Of a stretch of 5,748 bases of DNA, positions 1 through 4,998 are shown in pieces (within the stretch, counting starts at the first letter, position 1; every line of letters begins with the position of its first letter). The notes under the pieces were generated by a model that searched no databases, had not been told where the DNA came from, and saw only the letters and a program-made list of their open reading frames with translations. Source of the DNA: Candidatus Eiseniibacteriota bacterium. GTDB taxonomy: Bacteria > Eisenbacteria > RBG-16-71-46. The translations under genes and the position numbers were made by a program. The stretch is taken from assembly GCA_023249815.1 (NCBI GenBank), contig JAHFBX010000098.1:3245-8992 (forward strand). Direction: 5' to 3'.

Positions 1-749
1 TCGGGGTCGGCGATCACCAGCGGCAGCTCGTCGGCCAGCTCGCGGTGCACGTTCACCTTGGAGTCCCGGAGCTGGAGGTCCAGCAGGTCGAGCGTGCGCT
101 CGACGACCTGATGGAGGTCGCAGGCCTGCGAGCGCGCCTGCGGCGGCCGGGCGAACATGAGCAGGCCGGTGATGATCTGCTCGATGCGGTCCAGTTCCTG
201 GATGACGTCGTCCAGGTCCTCGCGGCGCGGGTCACGAGGCTTGAGCTTGGACGCCACGAACTGGACGGTCGTGCGGATGCCGGTGAGCGGGTTGCGGATC
301 TCGTGGGCGACGTAGGCCGACAGCTCGCCCAACGAGACCAGGCGGTCGATCTTCTTCTGGAACTCGCCGTCCTCGGTCTCGGAGATGGCCTCGGCCAGCA
401 CCACCGAGCCGGCGAGTTCGCCGTCCTCGTCGCGCATCGGCACGGATTCACCGCGGAGCGTGAGGTCGCGCTCCCCGGTCTCGATGTGGAAGTCGCGGGA
501 CTCGCGCGCGGCGCCCTTCAGCCAGCGCGCGTCGGCGCCGGGGAACACGCGATTGCCGGGCAGCGACAGCAGTGCGCCCGGTTCGACCCCGAGCAGTTCC
601 TCGATGCGGCGGTTCGCATAGACCACCTTGCGCTCGCGGTCGAGTGCCACCGCGCCCATCTCGAGCGAGTCCAGCACCAGCGCGGGCAGCGTGCTCGCGC
701 GCGCGGGGGCCTCGGCATCGGGCGGTCGTTGGGCGATCTCAGTGCGCAC
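1..749 (-). CDS. PAS/HisKA sensor histidine kinase, N-terminal part (runs off the left edge)
   Basis: About 249 residues are visible. Residues about 21-120 look like a PAS sensor domain, with the typical stretch KVVYANRRIEELLG near residues 41-54 and a conserved FHIETGERDLTLRG strand pair near 87-100. Residues about 131-201 are a HisKA dimerisation and phosphoacceptor domain with the H-box SLGELSAYVAHEIRNPLTGI (139-158); the phosphorylated histidine should be H149. The HATPase domain that would follow lies beyond position 1. No membrane segment is seen, so this is probably a cytoplasmic kinase of the NtrB/AtoS style, which would autophosphorylate and pass phosphate to a response regulator, often a sigma-54 activator. 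The partner is not in the window. I chose the GTG at 749 because GAAGGA lies 8 bases upstream. An ATG at 899 is in the same frame, but the added 50 codons are Arg-rich and have poor third-position GC. Domain calls are firm; signal and partner are unknown. Confidence 0.93.
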   Translation of the reverse strand, partial: MRTEIAQRPPDAEAPARASTLPALVLDSLEMGAVALDRERKVVYANRRIEELLGVEPGALLSLPGNRVFPGADARWLKGAARESRDFHIETGERDLTLRGESVPMRDEDGELAGSVVLAEAISETEDGEFQKKIDRLVSLGELSAYVAHEIRNPLTGIRTTVQFVASKLKPRDPRREDLDDVIQELDRIEQIITGLLMFARPPQARSQACDLHQVVERTLDLLDLQLRDSKVNVHRELADELPLVIADP

Positions 750-864
750 GGGTGCGTTCCTTCGCGGTCCGCCCGACTCGAGTGGCCACGCGCCGCACGA
801 CCGCGGCCGACGCCACTCCCCCGGGCGGGCAGGACGTCGTGAAGCACTGGTAGCACAGCGACAC
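739..864 (-). CDS. Possible 41-residue cysteine-containing small protein overlapping the kinase start
   Basis: A GTG-initiated frame encodes 41 residues beginning MSLCYQCFTTSCPPGG and ending in a basic tail rich in Arg, Val and Ala. Its stop TGA lies 11 bases inside the kinase gene, an arrangement that would suit translational coupling. I count 36 of 41 codons ending in G or C, clearly more than the kinase frame extended over the same region. The C-x2-C-x4-C-P pattern resembles part of an iron-sulfur or zinc-binding motif but has only three cysteines (residues 4, 7 and 12). Against it: there is no convincing Shine-Dalgarno sequence before the GTG, and no other start lies between it and the upstream gene. 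I do not recognise the family. It could be a real leader or partner protein, a piece of a longer kinase N-terminus, or chance in GC-rich DNA. Confidence 0.3.
   Translation of the reverse strand: MSLCYQCFTTSCPPGGVASAAVVRRVATRVGRTAKERTRAH
758..763 (-). promoter_or_regulatory. Ribosome binding site deciding the histidine kinase start
   Basis: On the minus strand this reads GAAGGA, followed by 8 bases and then the GTG at 749. It supports the GTG start over the in-frame ATG at 899. It lies inside the possible short ORF that ends at 739, so translation of that ORF could help or compete with initiation here. Confidence 0.6.
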
Positions 865-907
865 TCGCGTCGCAATCGCGGAGTGCCGCGGACGCGCATC
901 CGAGACG

Positions 908-919
908 CCGTCCGGACGG
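908..919. promoter_or_regulatory. Perfect 12-bp palindrome between the Kelch and kinase genes
   Basis: CCGTCCGGACGG is its own reverse complement. It lies in the 207-base gap ahead of the kinase gene, about 160 bases upstream of the GTG, where an operator could sit. No second copy was noticed nearby. Perfect short palindromes also arise by chance at this GC content, so an operator role is only a suggestion. Confidence 0.2.
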
Positions 920-932
920 GAGCGTGAGGCCT

Positions 933-952
933 GTGTCGAGCGACTCGGACAC
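933..952 (-). terminator. Possible hairpin just after the Kelch stop codon
   Basis: An 8-bp stem (GTGTCGAG with CTCG-ACAC, one bulged G at 948) closes on a 3-base loop, starting about 5 bases after the Kelch stop in the direction of transcription. There is no T-run after it, so it is not a classical intrinsic terminator. It may instead stabilise the 3' end or be chance. Confidence 0.25.
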
Positions 953-956
953 GACG

Positions 957-2324
957 CTACGGGTGGAGCGCCACCTTCTTCACACGCGACTCGCTTCCGC
1001 GCGCGAGTCGGAGCCACAACAGGCCCGGTGCACCGGCGTCCCGGCGCGCGAGCGAGACCGTGTGATCACCGCTGCCGAGCGAGCCGACCTCGAGCGAGCC
1101 GACGCGTCGTCCGGCTGCGTCGAACGCCTCGAGCCGCGCGGGCCCGGCATCGGGCAGCCGGAACGACACCTCGAGCGCTCCGGGAACCGGGCGCGCGCCG
1201 ACCAGCGCGAGCTCCGCGCGGAGGGAGCCCGGCGGCGAGTCCGTCACAGGTGGAAGGTACTTTGGGAACGTGAGCTCCCAGACGTCGTTGGTCTCGGCGT
1301 CGAGGCCGCCGTTCCCGCCGATGACGAGCACACGCTCGAGCTTCGGGTCGTACACCATCGCGAAGAAGTCGCGCTTCGAGGGGCCGTCGCCGGATGCCTT
1401 GATCCGCTCCCAGCGGGGCGTCGACCCCGAGAGTTCAAGCACCCAGGCGTCGTTCAGGAAGTCGCGGGGCGCGCGATAGTAGTGGCCAGCGGAATCGGCG
1501 ACCGCGGTCTCTCCATAGCCGCCGAACATGACGAGCCGGTCGCGCGCGGGATCGAGGATGAGGTTCTGGCCATAGCGCGGCGACGGGGCTGGACCGATCG
1601 GCTCGAGCAACGTCCAGGCCGGGTTCGCGAGGTCGAGCGACCACACCTCGTCCCAGAAGCTGATGTCGTCCGAGCCGCCGAAGACGAGCATCCGGTCACG
1701 GCTGCCGTCAACCGCCGCGGACTGGCCGCGACGTGGAGCAGGTCCTGGACCCGCCGGCGAGAGCTCCGTCCAGCCCGCACCATCGAGATCGAACGCCCAT
1801 GCGTCTCCGAGGTGATAGTACGGCGCGAACCCGAGCGCGGTCACGAACCGCCGGCGACTCGGGTCCAGCACGGCACGCGTCTCGCGTGCTCCCGGAACGA
1901 CATCTCCCTGCGCGACCGTCGACCACGCGGGCGGGTCCGTGTCGAGCGACAGCGCGAGGAGATCACCGAAGAAGCCCCACGGATCCTTGCCGCCGAAGAC
2001 GAGCATGCGCTCGCTCGCCGGATCCAGGATCGCGGTCGTCTCGTGACGCCCGTCGAACGGCGCGTCCGGCAGCCGCACCCAGCGAAGCGTCGGCGACAAC
2101 TCGAGCGCCCACGTGTCGTTGTAGAAGTGGCGATGGCCGTAGCCGCCGAACACGACGACTCGGTCTCGCGCCGCATCCAGCACGGTCGCTGTGGCCATGC
2201 GCCCGGGCGGCGGCGTGCCCTCGGGCTCGAGCTGGCGCCAGTTGCCGGCGACATCGGCCGAAGCGGGCGACGCCCCCGCGAGCAGGGACAACAGTGCGAC
2301 AGCAGCGATCGAATGCCTCGACAT
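957..2324 (-). CDS. Secreted Kelch-repeat beta-propeller protein with FlgD-like C-terminal domain
   Basis: The protein has 455 residues. Residues 1-23 are a signal peptide (MSRHSIAAVALLSLLAGASP then ASA before the cut), so it is exported. Six Kelch-type repeats follow at about 41-76, 92-127, 145-180, 197-232, 248-298 and 316-353. Most have the pattern R-x-A/T-x-x-LD-x-x-x-R-x-x-VFGG, then about 10-20 residues, then D-x-W-x-L-x-L, as expected for a six-bladed propeller. Blade 3 is degenerate (VTALGF in place of VFGG) and blade 5 has a longer loop. Residues about 372-455 resemble the Ig-like domain seen in FlgD and T9SS-type C-terminal regions, with FDAAGRRVGSLEVG and a final KKVALHP. No catalytic residues are recognisable; such propellers usually bind proteins or glycans. 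I chose the ATG at 2324 because it begins the signal peptide and follows GGAGGG; an ATG 39 bases upstream would add 13 residues with no support. Function unknown. Confidence 0.9.
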   Translation of the reverse strand: MSRHSIAAVALLSLLAGASPASADVAGNWRQLEPEGTPPPGRMATATVLDAARDRVVVFGGYGHRHFYNDTWALELSPTLRWVRLPDAPFDGRHETTAILDPASERMLVFGGKDPWGFFGDLLALSLDTDPPAWSTVAQGDVVPGARETRAVLDPSRRRFVTALGFAPYYHLGDAWAFDLDGAGWTELSPAGPGPAPRRGQSAAVDGSRDRMLVFGGSDDISFWDEVWSLDLANPAWTLLEPIGPAPSPRYGQNLILDPARDRLVMFGGYGETAVADSAGHYYRAPRDFLNDAWVLELSGSTPRWERIKASGDGPSKRDFFAMVYDPKLERVLVIGGNGGLDAETNDVWELTFPKYLPPVTDSPPGSLRAELALVGARPVPGALEVSFRLPDAGPARLEAFDAAGRRVGSLEVGSLGSGDHTVSLARRDAGAPGLLWLRLARGSESRVKKVALHP

Positions 2325-2327
2325 GGA

Positions 2328-2333
2328 CCCTCC
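2328..2333 (-). promoter_or_regulatory. Ribosome binding site deciding the Kelch gene start
   Basis: The minus strand reads GGAGGG with 3-4 bases before the ATG at 2324. Spacing is a little short, but the match is strong and places the start exactly at the signal peptide. Confidence 0.65.
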
Positions 2334-2363
2334 AGCAGAGCGGCCCGGGGCGCTGCGCGGCAC

Positions 2364-2392
2364 AGCTTACGCCCCCACGTGGCGAGGGTGAA
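2364..2392 (-). promoter_or_regulatory. Possible sigma-70 promoter of the Kelch gene
   Basis: TTCACC (2392-2387) and TAAGCT (2369-2364) are separated by 17 bases on the minus strand. They match the -35 and -10 consensus at about 4 and 3 of 6 positions, including TA and the final T of the -10. The predicted RNA would start about 33 bases ahead of the ATG. The spacer holds the palindrome CCACGTGG (2375-2382), which could bind a regulator. The match is weak and the housekeeping promoter of this lineage is unknown. Confidence 0.35.
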
Positions 2393-2482
2393 GCTGAACC
2401 TTCGCGGGGCCCGGGGGACAGGACGACACCCGCACCTGGCGAAGACGCGGCTCCACGGCGGCATGCCGGCCGCGATGTCAGA

Positions 2483-2506
2483 GGCGGGCGCCGTCCGACG
2501 CCCGCC
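2483..2506 (-). terminator. GC-rich hairpin after the PDZ gene, probable terminator
   Basis: GGCGGGCG at 2483-2490 pairs perfectly with CGCCCGCC at 2499-2506 around an 8-base loop. The hairpin starts about 25 bases after the PDZ stop codon and lies ahead of the Kelch promoter region, a good place to end transcription. The following bases on the minus strand (TCTGACAT) are not a T-run, so termination may be weak or not of the classical kind. Confidence 0.45.
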
Positions 2507-2530
2507 CCCATTCCGCATCCGAAGACTTCC

Positions 2531-3043
2531 TTACTTCTTCTCCGCCTTCGCCGGCTTGGTGGCGTCGGCTTCCGAGCCCGCCTCGGCCAGCGCGTTGGCC
2601 ACGTGGTTCTCGAGCATGTGGCTGCCGACCACGGAGGCGAACACCTCCGGTGGCATCGCCGCGAGCGTCACAGCGATCTGTTTCTCGGTGCCCGCGCGAG
2701 ACACGGTGTAGTTGACGACCTGTCCCGCTTTCCACTCGCCCTTCGCCTTCTTCATCGCTTCCTTGTCGCTCATCTTGGCGCCGTTCAGCGCCACGATCAC
2801 ATCGCCCACCTCGAAGCCGGCGGTGGAGGCTGGACTTCCGGCGGTGATGGACTTCACGGTCGTCGCGCCGTTCTCGACGGTGTCGTACTGGAGTCCGGCC
2901 CACGCCATCTCGCGACTCTTGGCCCAATGATTCAGGCAGGCCTGCGTGCTCTGCGTGCACTTGCCGCCACCACTACCGGCCAGCGCCGGTACGGCGAGCG
3001 ACAGGACGCATGCGGCGATCATCCACCAGGCGATTCGCTTCAT
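2531..3043 (-). CDS. Small secreted single-PDZ-domain protein
   Basis: The protein has 170 residues. Residues 1-22 form a signal peptide (MKRIAWWMIAACVLSLAVPA then LA), with cleavage expected after ALA; no lipobox is seen. The mature protein begins GSGGGKC and has two cysteines, C29 and C36, in the stretch KCTQSTQACLNHW, which could form a disulfide outside the cytoplasm. A PDZ domain covers about 46-130: WAGLQYD is in the position of the carboxylate-binding loop, followed by ITAGSPASTAGFEVGDVIVALNG (66-88). The C-terminal 40 residues are rich in Ala, Glu and Lys and probably disordered. No protease domain is attached, so it probably acts by binding peptides or partner proteins in the periplasm, as an adaptor. 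I chose the ATG at 3043 over the ATG 18 bases upstream because it starts the signal peptide and has an excellent ribosome binding site. The PDZ assignment is firm; the role is unknown. Confidence 0.9.
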   Translation of the reverse strand: MKRIAWWMIAACVLSLAVPALAGSGGGKCTQSTQACLNHWAKSREMAWAGLQYDTVENGATTVKSITAGSPASTAGFEVGDVIVALNGAKMSDKEAMKKAKGEWKAGQVVNYTVSRAGTEKQIAVTLAAMPPEVFASVVGSHMLENHVANALAEAGSEADATKPAKAEKK

Positions 3044-3049
3044 GAGGAG

Positions 3050-3057
3050 CCTCCTTT
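3050..3057 (-). promoter_or_regulatory. Very strong ribosome binding site of the PDZ gene
   Basis: AAAGGAGG on the minus strand is a full match to the anti-Shine-Dalgarno sequence, 6 bases from the ATG at 3043. It is the strongest site in the window and suggests high translation. It also rules out the upstream ATG at 3061. Confidence 0.8.
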
Positions 3058-3114
3058 GCAAGCGACCAGACGAGCTGGGAACCCGGGAGCGGATCTCGCC
3101 CCGACTTCTCGCGT

Positions 3115-3144
3115 CATCTAGCGCCCGAGGCGCCTCGCGCTCAA
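3115..3144 (-). promoter_or_regulatory. Weak promoter candidate for the PDZ gene with a palindrome in its spacer
   Basis: TTGAGC (3144-3139) and TAGATG (3120-3115) are 18 bases apart on the minus strand, about 70 bases ahead of the ATG. The -35 matches at 4 of 6 positions and the -10 at only 3. The spacer contains CGAGGCGCCTCG (3126-3137), a perfect 12-bp palindrome and a typical operator position. Each element is weak alone. Confidence 0.25.
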
Positions 3145-3162
3145 GCGGTTCGCGCGCAAGGC

Positions 3163-3187
3163 TGCCACGCCCTTGTCAATTGCCACG
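3163..3187. repeat. Direct repeat TGCCACG, 18 bases apart
   Basis: TGCCACG occurs at 3163-3169 and again at 3181-3187 in the gap between the Mur ligase and the PDZ gene. The copies flank TTGACA (minus strand, 3179-3174), a perfect -35 hexamer that lacks a recognisable -10 at the right distance. Direct repeats two helical turns or slightly less apart are often activator sites, but only 7 bases are shared here. Confidence 0.25.
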
Positions 3188-3202
3188 ACCGGACACGCGA
3201 GG

Positions 3203-3228
3203 CGCAGCACTGCGTTGCGAAGTGCGCG
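3203..3228 (-). terminator. Possible hairpin after the Mur ligase gene
   Basis: CGC-GCACT (3203-3211, with A3206 bulged) pairs with AGTGCGCG (3221-3228) around a 9-base loop. In the direction of transcription it begins 7 bases after the Mur ligase stop. No T-run follows. It would suit the end of the cphA operon, but the evidence is structural only. Confidence 0.3.
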
Positions 3229-3234
3229 GCCGCG

Positions 3235-4998
3235 CTACTCCGGCAAGGGTTCTCCCGGCCGCCAGTTACGTGCCGTGAGCGAGTCGAGGAGGGCGATGAC
3301 TTCCGCCCGCTGCGCGTGGGTCGCGAGCAGCACGACGTCACCATCGCGCGCCCACCCGAGTGCCGCGCGAACCGCCGGGAGCTCGTCCGCGTGTCGCGAC
3401 ACACGCTCGGCCGCGAGCCCGGCGGCATGGAGCTCGCGCTCGAGCAGCTCGGGCACCTCACCCGCGGCGCGGCCGCGCCAGAAGCGGGGCATGTCCTTCA
3501 GGAACACGTGGTCGGGGCGCATTTCCATCGCGGCGCGGGCGAGTGCGCGGATGCTGTCGTCGTCCCGGTCCCCTGCCTGCCCGAGAACGATCGCGCGGCG
3601 CTCGGCAGGCAGCACGGCCACGGTCTCGGCCAGCGCCAGCAGCCCGTGCGGATTGTGCGCGAAGTCCACGATCGCCGTACACCCATGGAGCCGCCACACG
3701 TTGGCACGGCCTGGGTTGGCTTCGGGCGTGGGCGCGAAAGCCGAGAGCCCGTCGCGCACCGCCGCGACCGGGAGCCCCAGCACCGTCGCCGCCCCGATCG
3801 CGCACAGCGCGTTGCTCACGTTGTAGCGAGCCGCGCCGCTGAACGTGATCGGCACGTCGGCCACGGCGAGGACGCGCGTGACCTCCCCCGCGCGCGCGAG
3901 CCATAGCTCGCCGCCCTCGAGCCACGCCGCGTCTCCGCCCGCGGCGCGATGCGTGCGAACGAACGGATCCGACGCATCCAGCGAGCACCACAGCACGCGC
4001 GTGCCGAGCGAGGCACCTCGCGCGCGCAGCCGTGCGTCGTCGGCATTCAGCACGACGCGTCCGTCCTCAGGCACCGCCTTCGCCACCACCAGCTTCGCGT
4101 CGGCGAGTGCGTCCGCGTCGAAGATGCCGTACTCGCCGAGGTGGTCCTCGGCCACGTTCGTGACCACGACGGCGCGGGCGCGGGACACGGGGAGTCCGCG
4201 GCGGAGGATGCCGCCGCGTGCCACCTCGAGTATGCCGAGCTGAGCCCGGCGGTCGCGGAGCACGGTGCGGGCGCCGTTAGGTCCCGAGTAGTCCCCGACC
4301 GCCACGACCTCCGATCCCACCTCGACTCGATCGGTGCTGGTCACGCCCGCGACGCGGCCCGCGGCGCGCGCGATGGCTGCGAGCAGGCGGACGGTCGTGG
4401 TCTTGCCGTTCGTACCCGTGACGAGTACTACCGGCACGTCGGACACCGTCCCCCACTGGACGCGCGCCGGCGAGCGCGGCAGCCGGCGCACCGGCCACGT
4501 GCGCGAGCCCTCGCCGAGCCCCACCGAGACACGCTTGTCGTCGCTCAGGAATGTCACCGCGCGCGAGCGCGCCTCGTCACGCAGTGCCAGCAGCGCGGGA
4601 TTCGCCTCGGCCTCGATCGCGGCACGAAGCCTCGACGCCTCCGCGTCGAACGCCGACTCAGGCTCGAGCCCGGGTTCCAGCGCTGCACGTGCGGCCGCGA
4701 ACGCCCACTCGTTCACCTCGGTGGCCGCGTAGAGCGCGTCCAAGGGCGCCCCGAACGCGAGACTCGCTCCCTGGGGCCACCCGCGCCAGGCGCGTACCGC
4801 CTGGCTCCACCCGAGCGTCGCCAGCATGCGCGCGAGCGACCGCTCCCAGTGACTCGCGAACACGGCGGGCGCGTGCGTGCCGAGCCCCACGTCAAGCACG
4901 GCGCCAGGACCGTCCAGCAGGAGGTTCGCTCCCGTGAGCCGCCGCGAGTCCAGGAGCGAGATCTCAGCGCGCGCGGCCGGGGTCGCGTCCAAGCTCAA
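3235..4998 (-). CDS. CphA-like Mur ligase lacking the ATP-grasp domain
   Basis: The protein has 587 residues. Residues about 1-130 resemble the N-terminal domain of cyanophycin synthetase: SRRLTGANLLLDG (18-30) corresponds to the LRGPN motif, and LYAATEVNEWAFAAARAAL (89-107) to a conserved helix region. Residues 143-170 (ARSRAVTFLSDDKRVSVGLG and onward) match the start of the CphA ATP-grasp region, but the next recognisable block is already the Mur P-loop GTNGKTTT (195-202); the ATP-grasp core is absent. The Mur module is complete: GDYSGPNGARTVLRD (235-249), LEVARGGILRRGL (257-269), TNVAEDHLG (280-288), VLNADD (316-321), YNVSNAL (392-398), NPGRANVW (428-435), VDFAHNP (444-450) and GDRDDDSI (476-483). 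In CphA this module uses ATP to link arginine to the beta-carboxyl of aspartate. The TTG start overlaps the cphA stop by 4 bases and has GAGG 7 bases upstream. Probably an active ligase acting with CphA on cyanophycin or a related polymer; its amino acid substrate cannot be read from the sequence. Confidence 0.9.
   Translation of the reverse strand: MSLDATPAARAEISLLDSRRLTGANLLLDGPGAVLDVGLGTHAPAVFASHWERSLARMLATLGWSQAVRAWRGWPQGASLAFGAPLDALYAATEVNEWAFAAARAALEPGLEPESAFDAEASRLRAAIEAEANPALLALRDEARSRAVTFLSDDKRVSVGLGEGSRTWPVRRLPRSPARVQWGTVSDVPVVLVTGTNGKTTTVRLLAAIARAAGRVAGVTSTDRVEVGSEVVAVGDYSGPNGARTVLRDRRAQLGILEVARGGILRRGLPVSRARAVVVTNVAEDHLGEYGIFDADALADAKLVVAKAVPEDGRVVLNADDARLRARGASLGTRVLWCSLDASDPFVRTHRAAGGDAAWLEGGELWLARAGEVTRVLAVADVPITFSGAARYNVSNALCAIGAATVLGLPVAAVRDGLSAFAPTPEANPGRANVWRLHGCTAIVDFAHNPHGLLALAETVAVLPAERRAIVLGQAGDRDDDSIRALARAAMEMRPDHVFLKDMPRFWRGRAAGEVPELLERELHAAGLAAERVSRHADELPAVRAALGWARDGDVVLLATHAQRAEVIALLDSLTARNWRPGEPLPE
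4995..4998 (-). other. Four-base stop/start overlap (TTGA) joining cphA and the Mur ligase
   Basis: The cphA stop TGA (4997-4995) and the TTG start of the next gene (4998-4996) share the bases TTGA. Such an overlap normally means reinitiation by the same ribosome and near-equal amounts of both proteins, suggesting they work together. The rare TTG start would limit independent initiation. Confidence 0.8.

Noticed and set aside
750..899. Kinase start at the in-frame ATG at 899
   Set aside because: The added 50 codons are Arg-rich with about one third ending in A or T, unlike the rest of the gene, and the GTG at 749 has a better ribosome binding site.
2325..2363. N-terminal extension of the Kelch protein from an upstream ATG
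   Set aside because: The extra 13 residues precede a clean signal peptide, and the ribosome binding site belongs to the ATG at 2324.
924..2711. Long plus-strand open frame opposite the Kelch gene (595 codons)
   Set aside because: It is Arg-, Glu- and His-rich low-complexity translation with no recognisable domain, lies antisense to a gene with a signal peptide and six Kelch repeats, and is expected in GC-rich DNA where stops are rare.
1733..3121. Plus-strand open frame of 462 codons across the Kelch and PDZ genes
   Set aside because: It spans two real genes and the gap between them on the other strand, and its translation is Arg/Pro-rich with no motif.
3174..3179. Perfect TTGACA as a sigma-70 promoter for the PDZ gene
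   Set aside because: At 16-18 bases downstream only CGCGCG-like sequence is found, with no -10 resemblance. A sigma-54 reading of the nearby TGGCA sequences also fails on GG-to-GC spacing.
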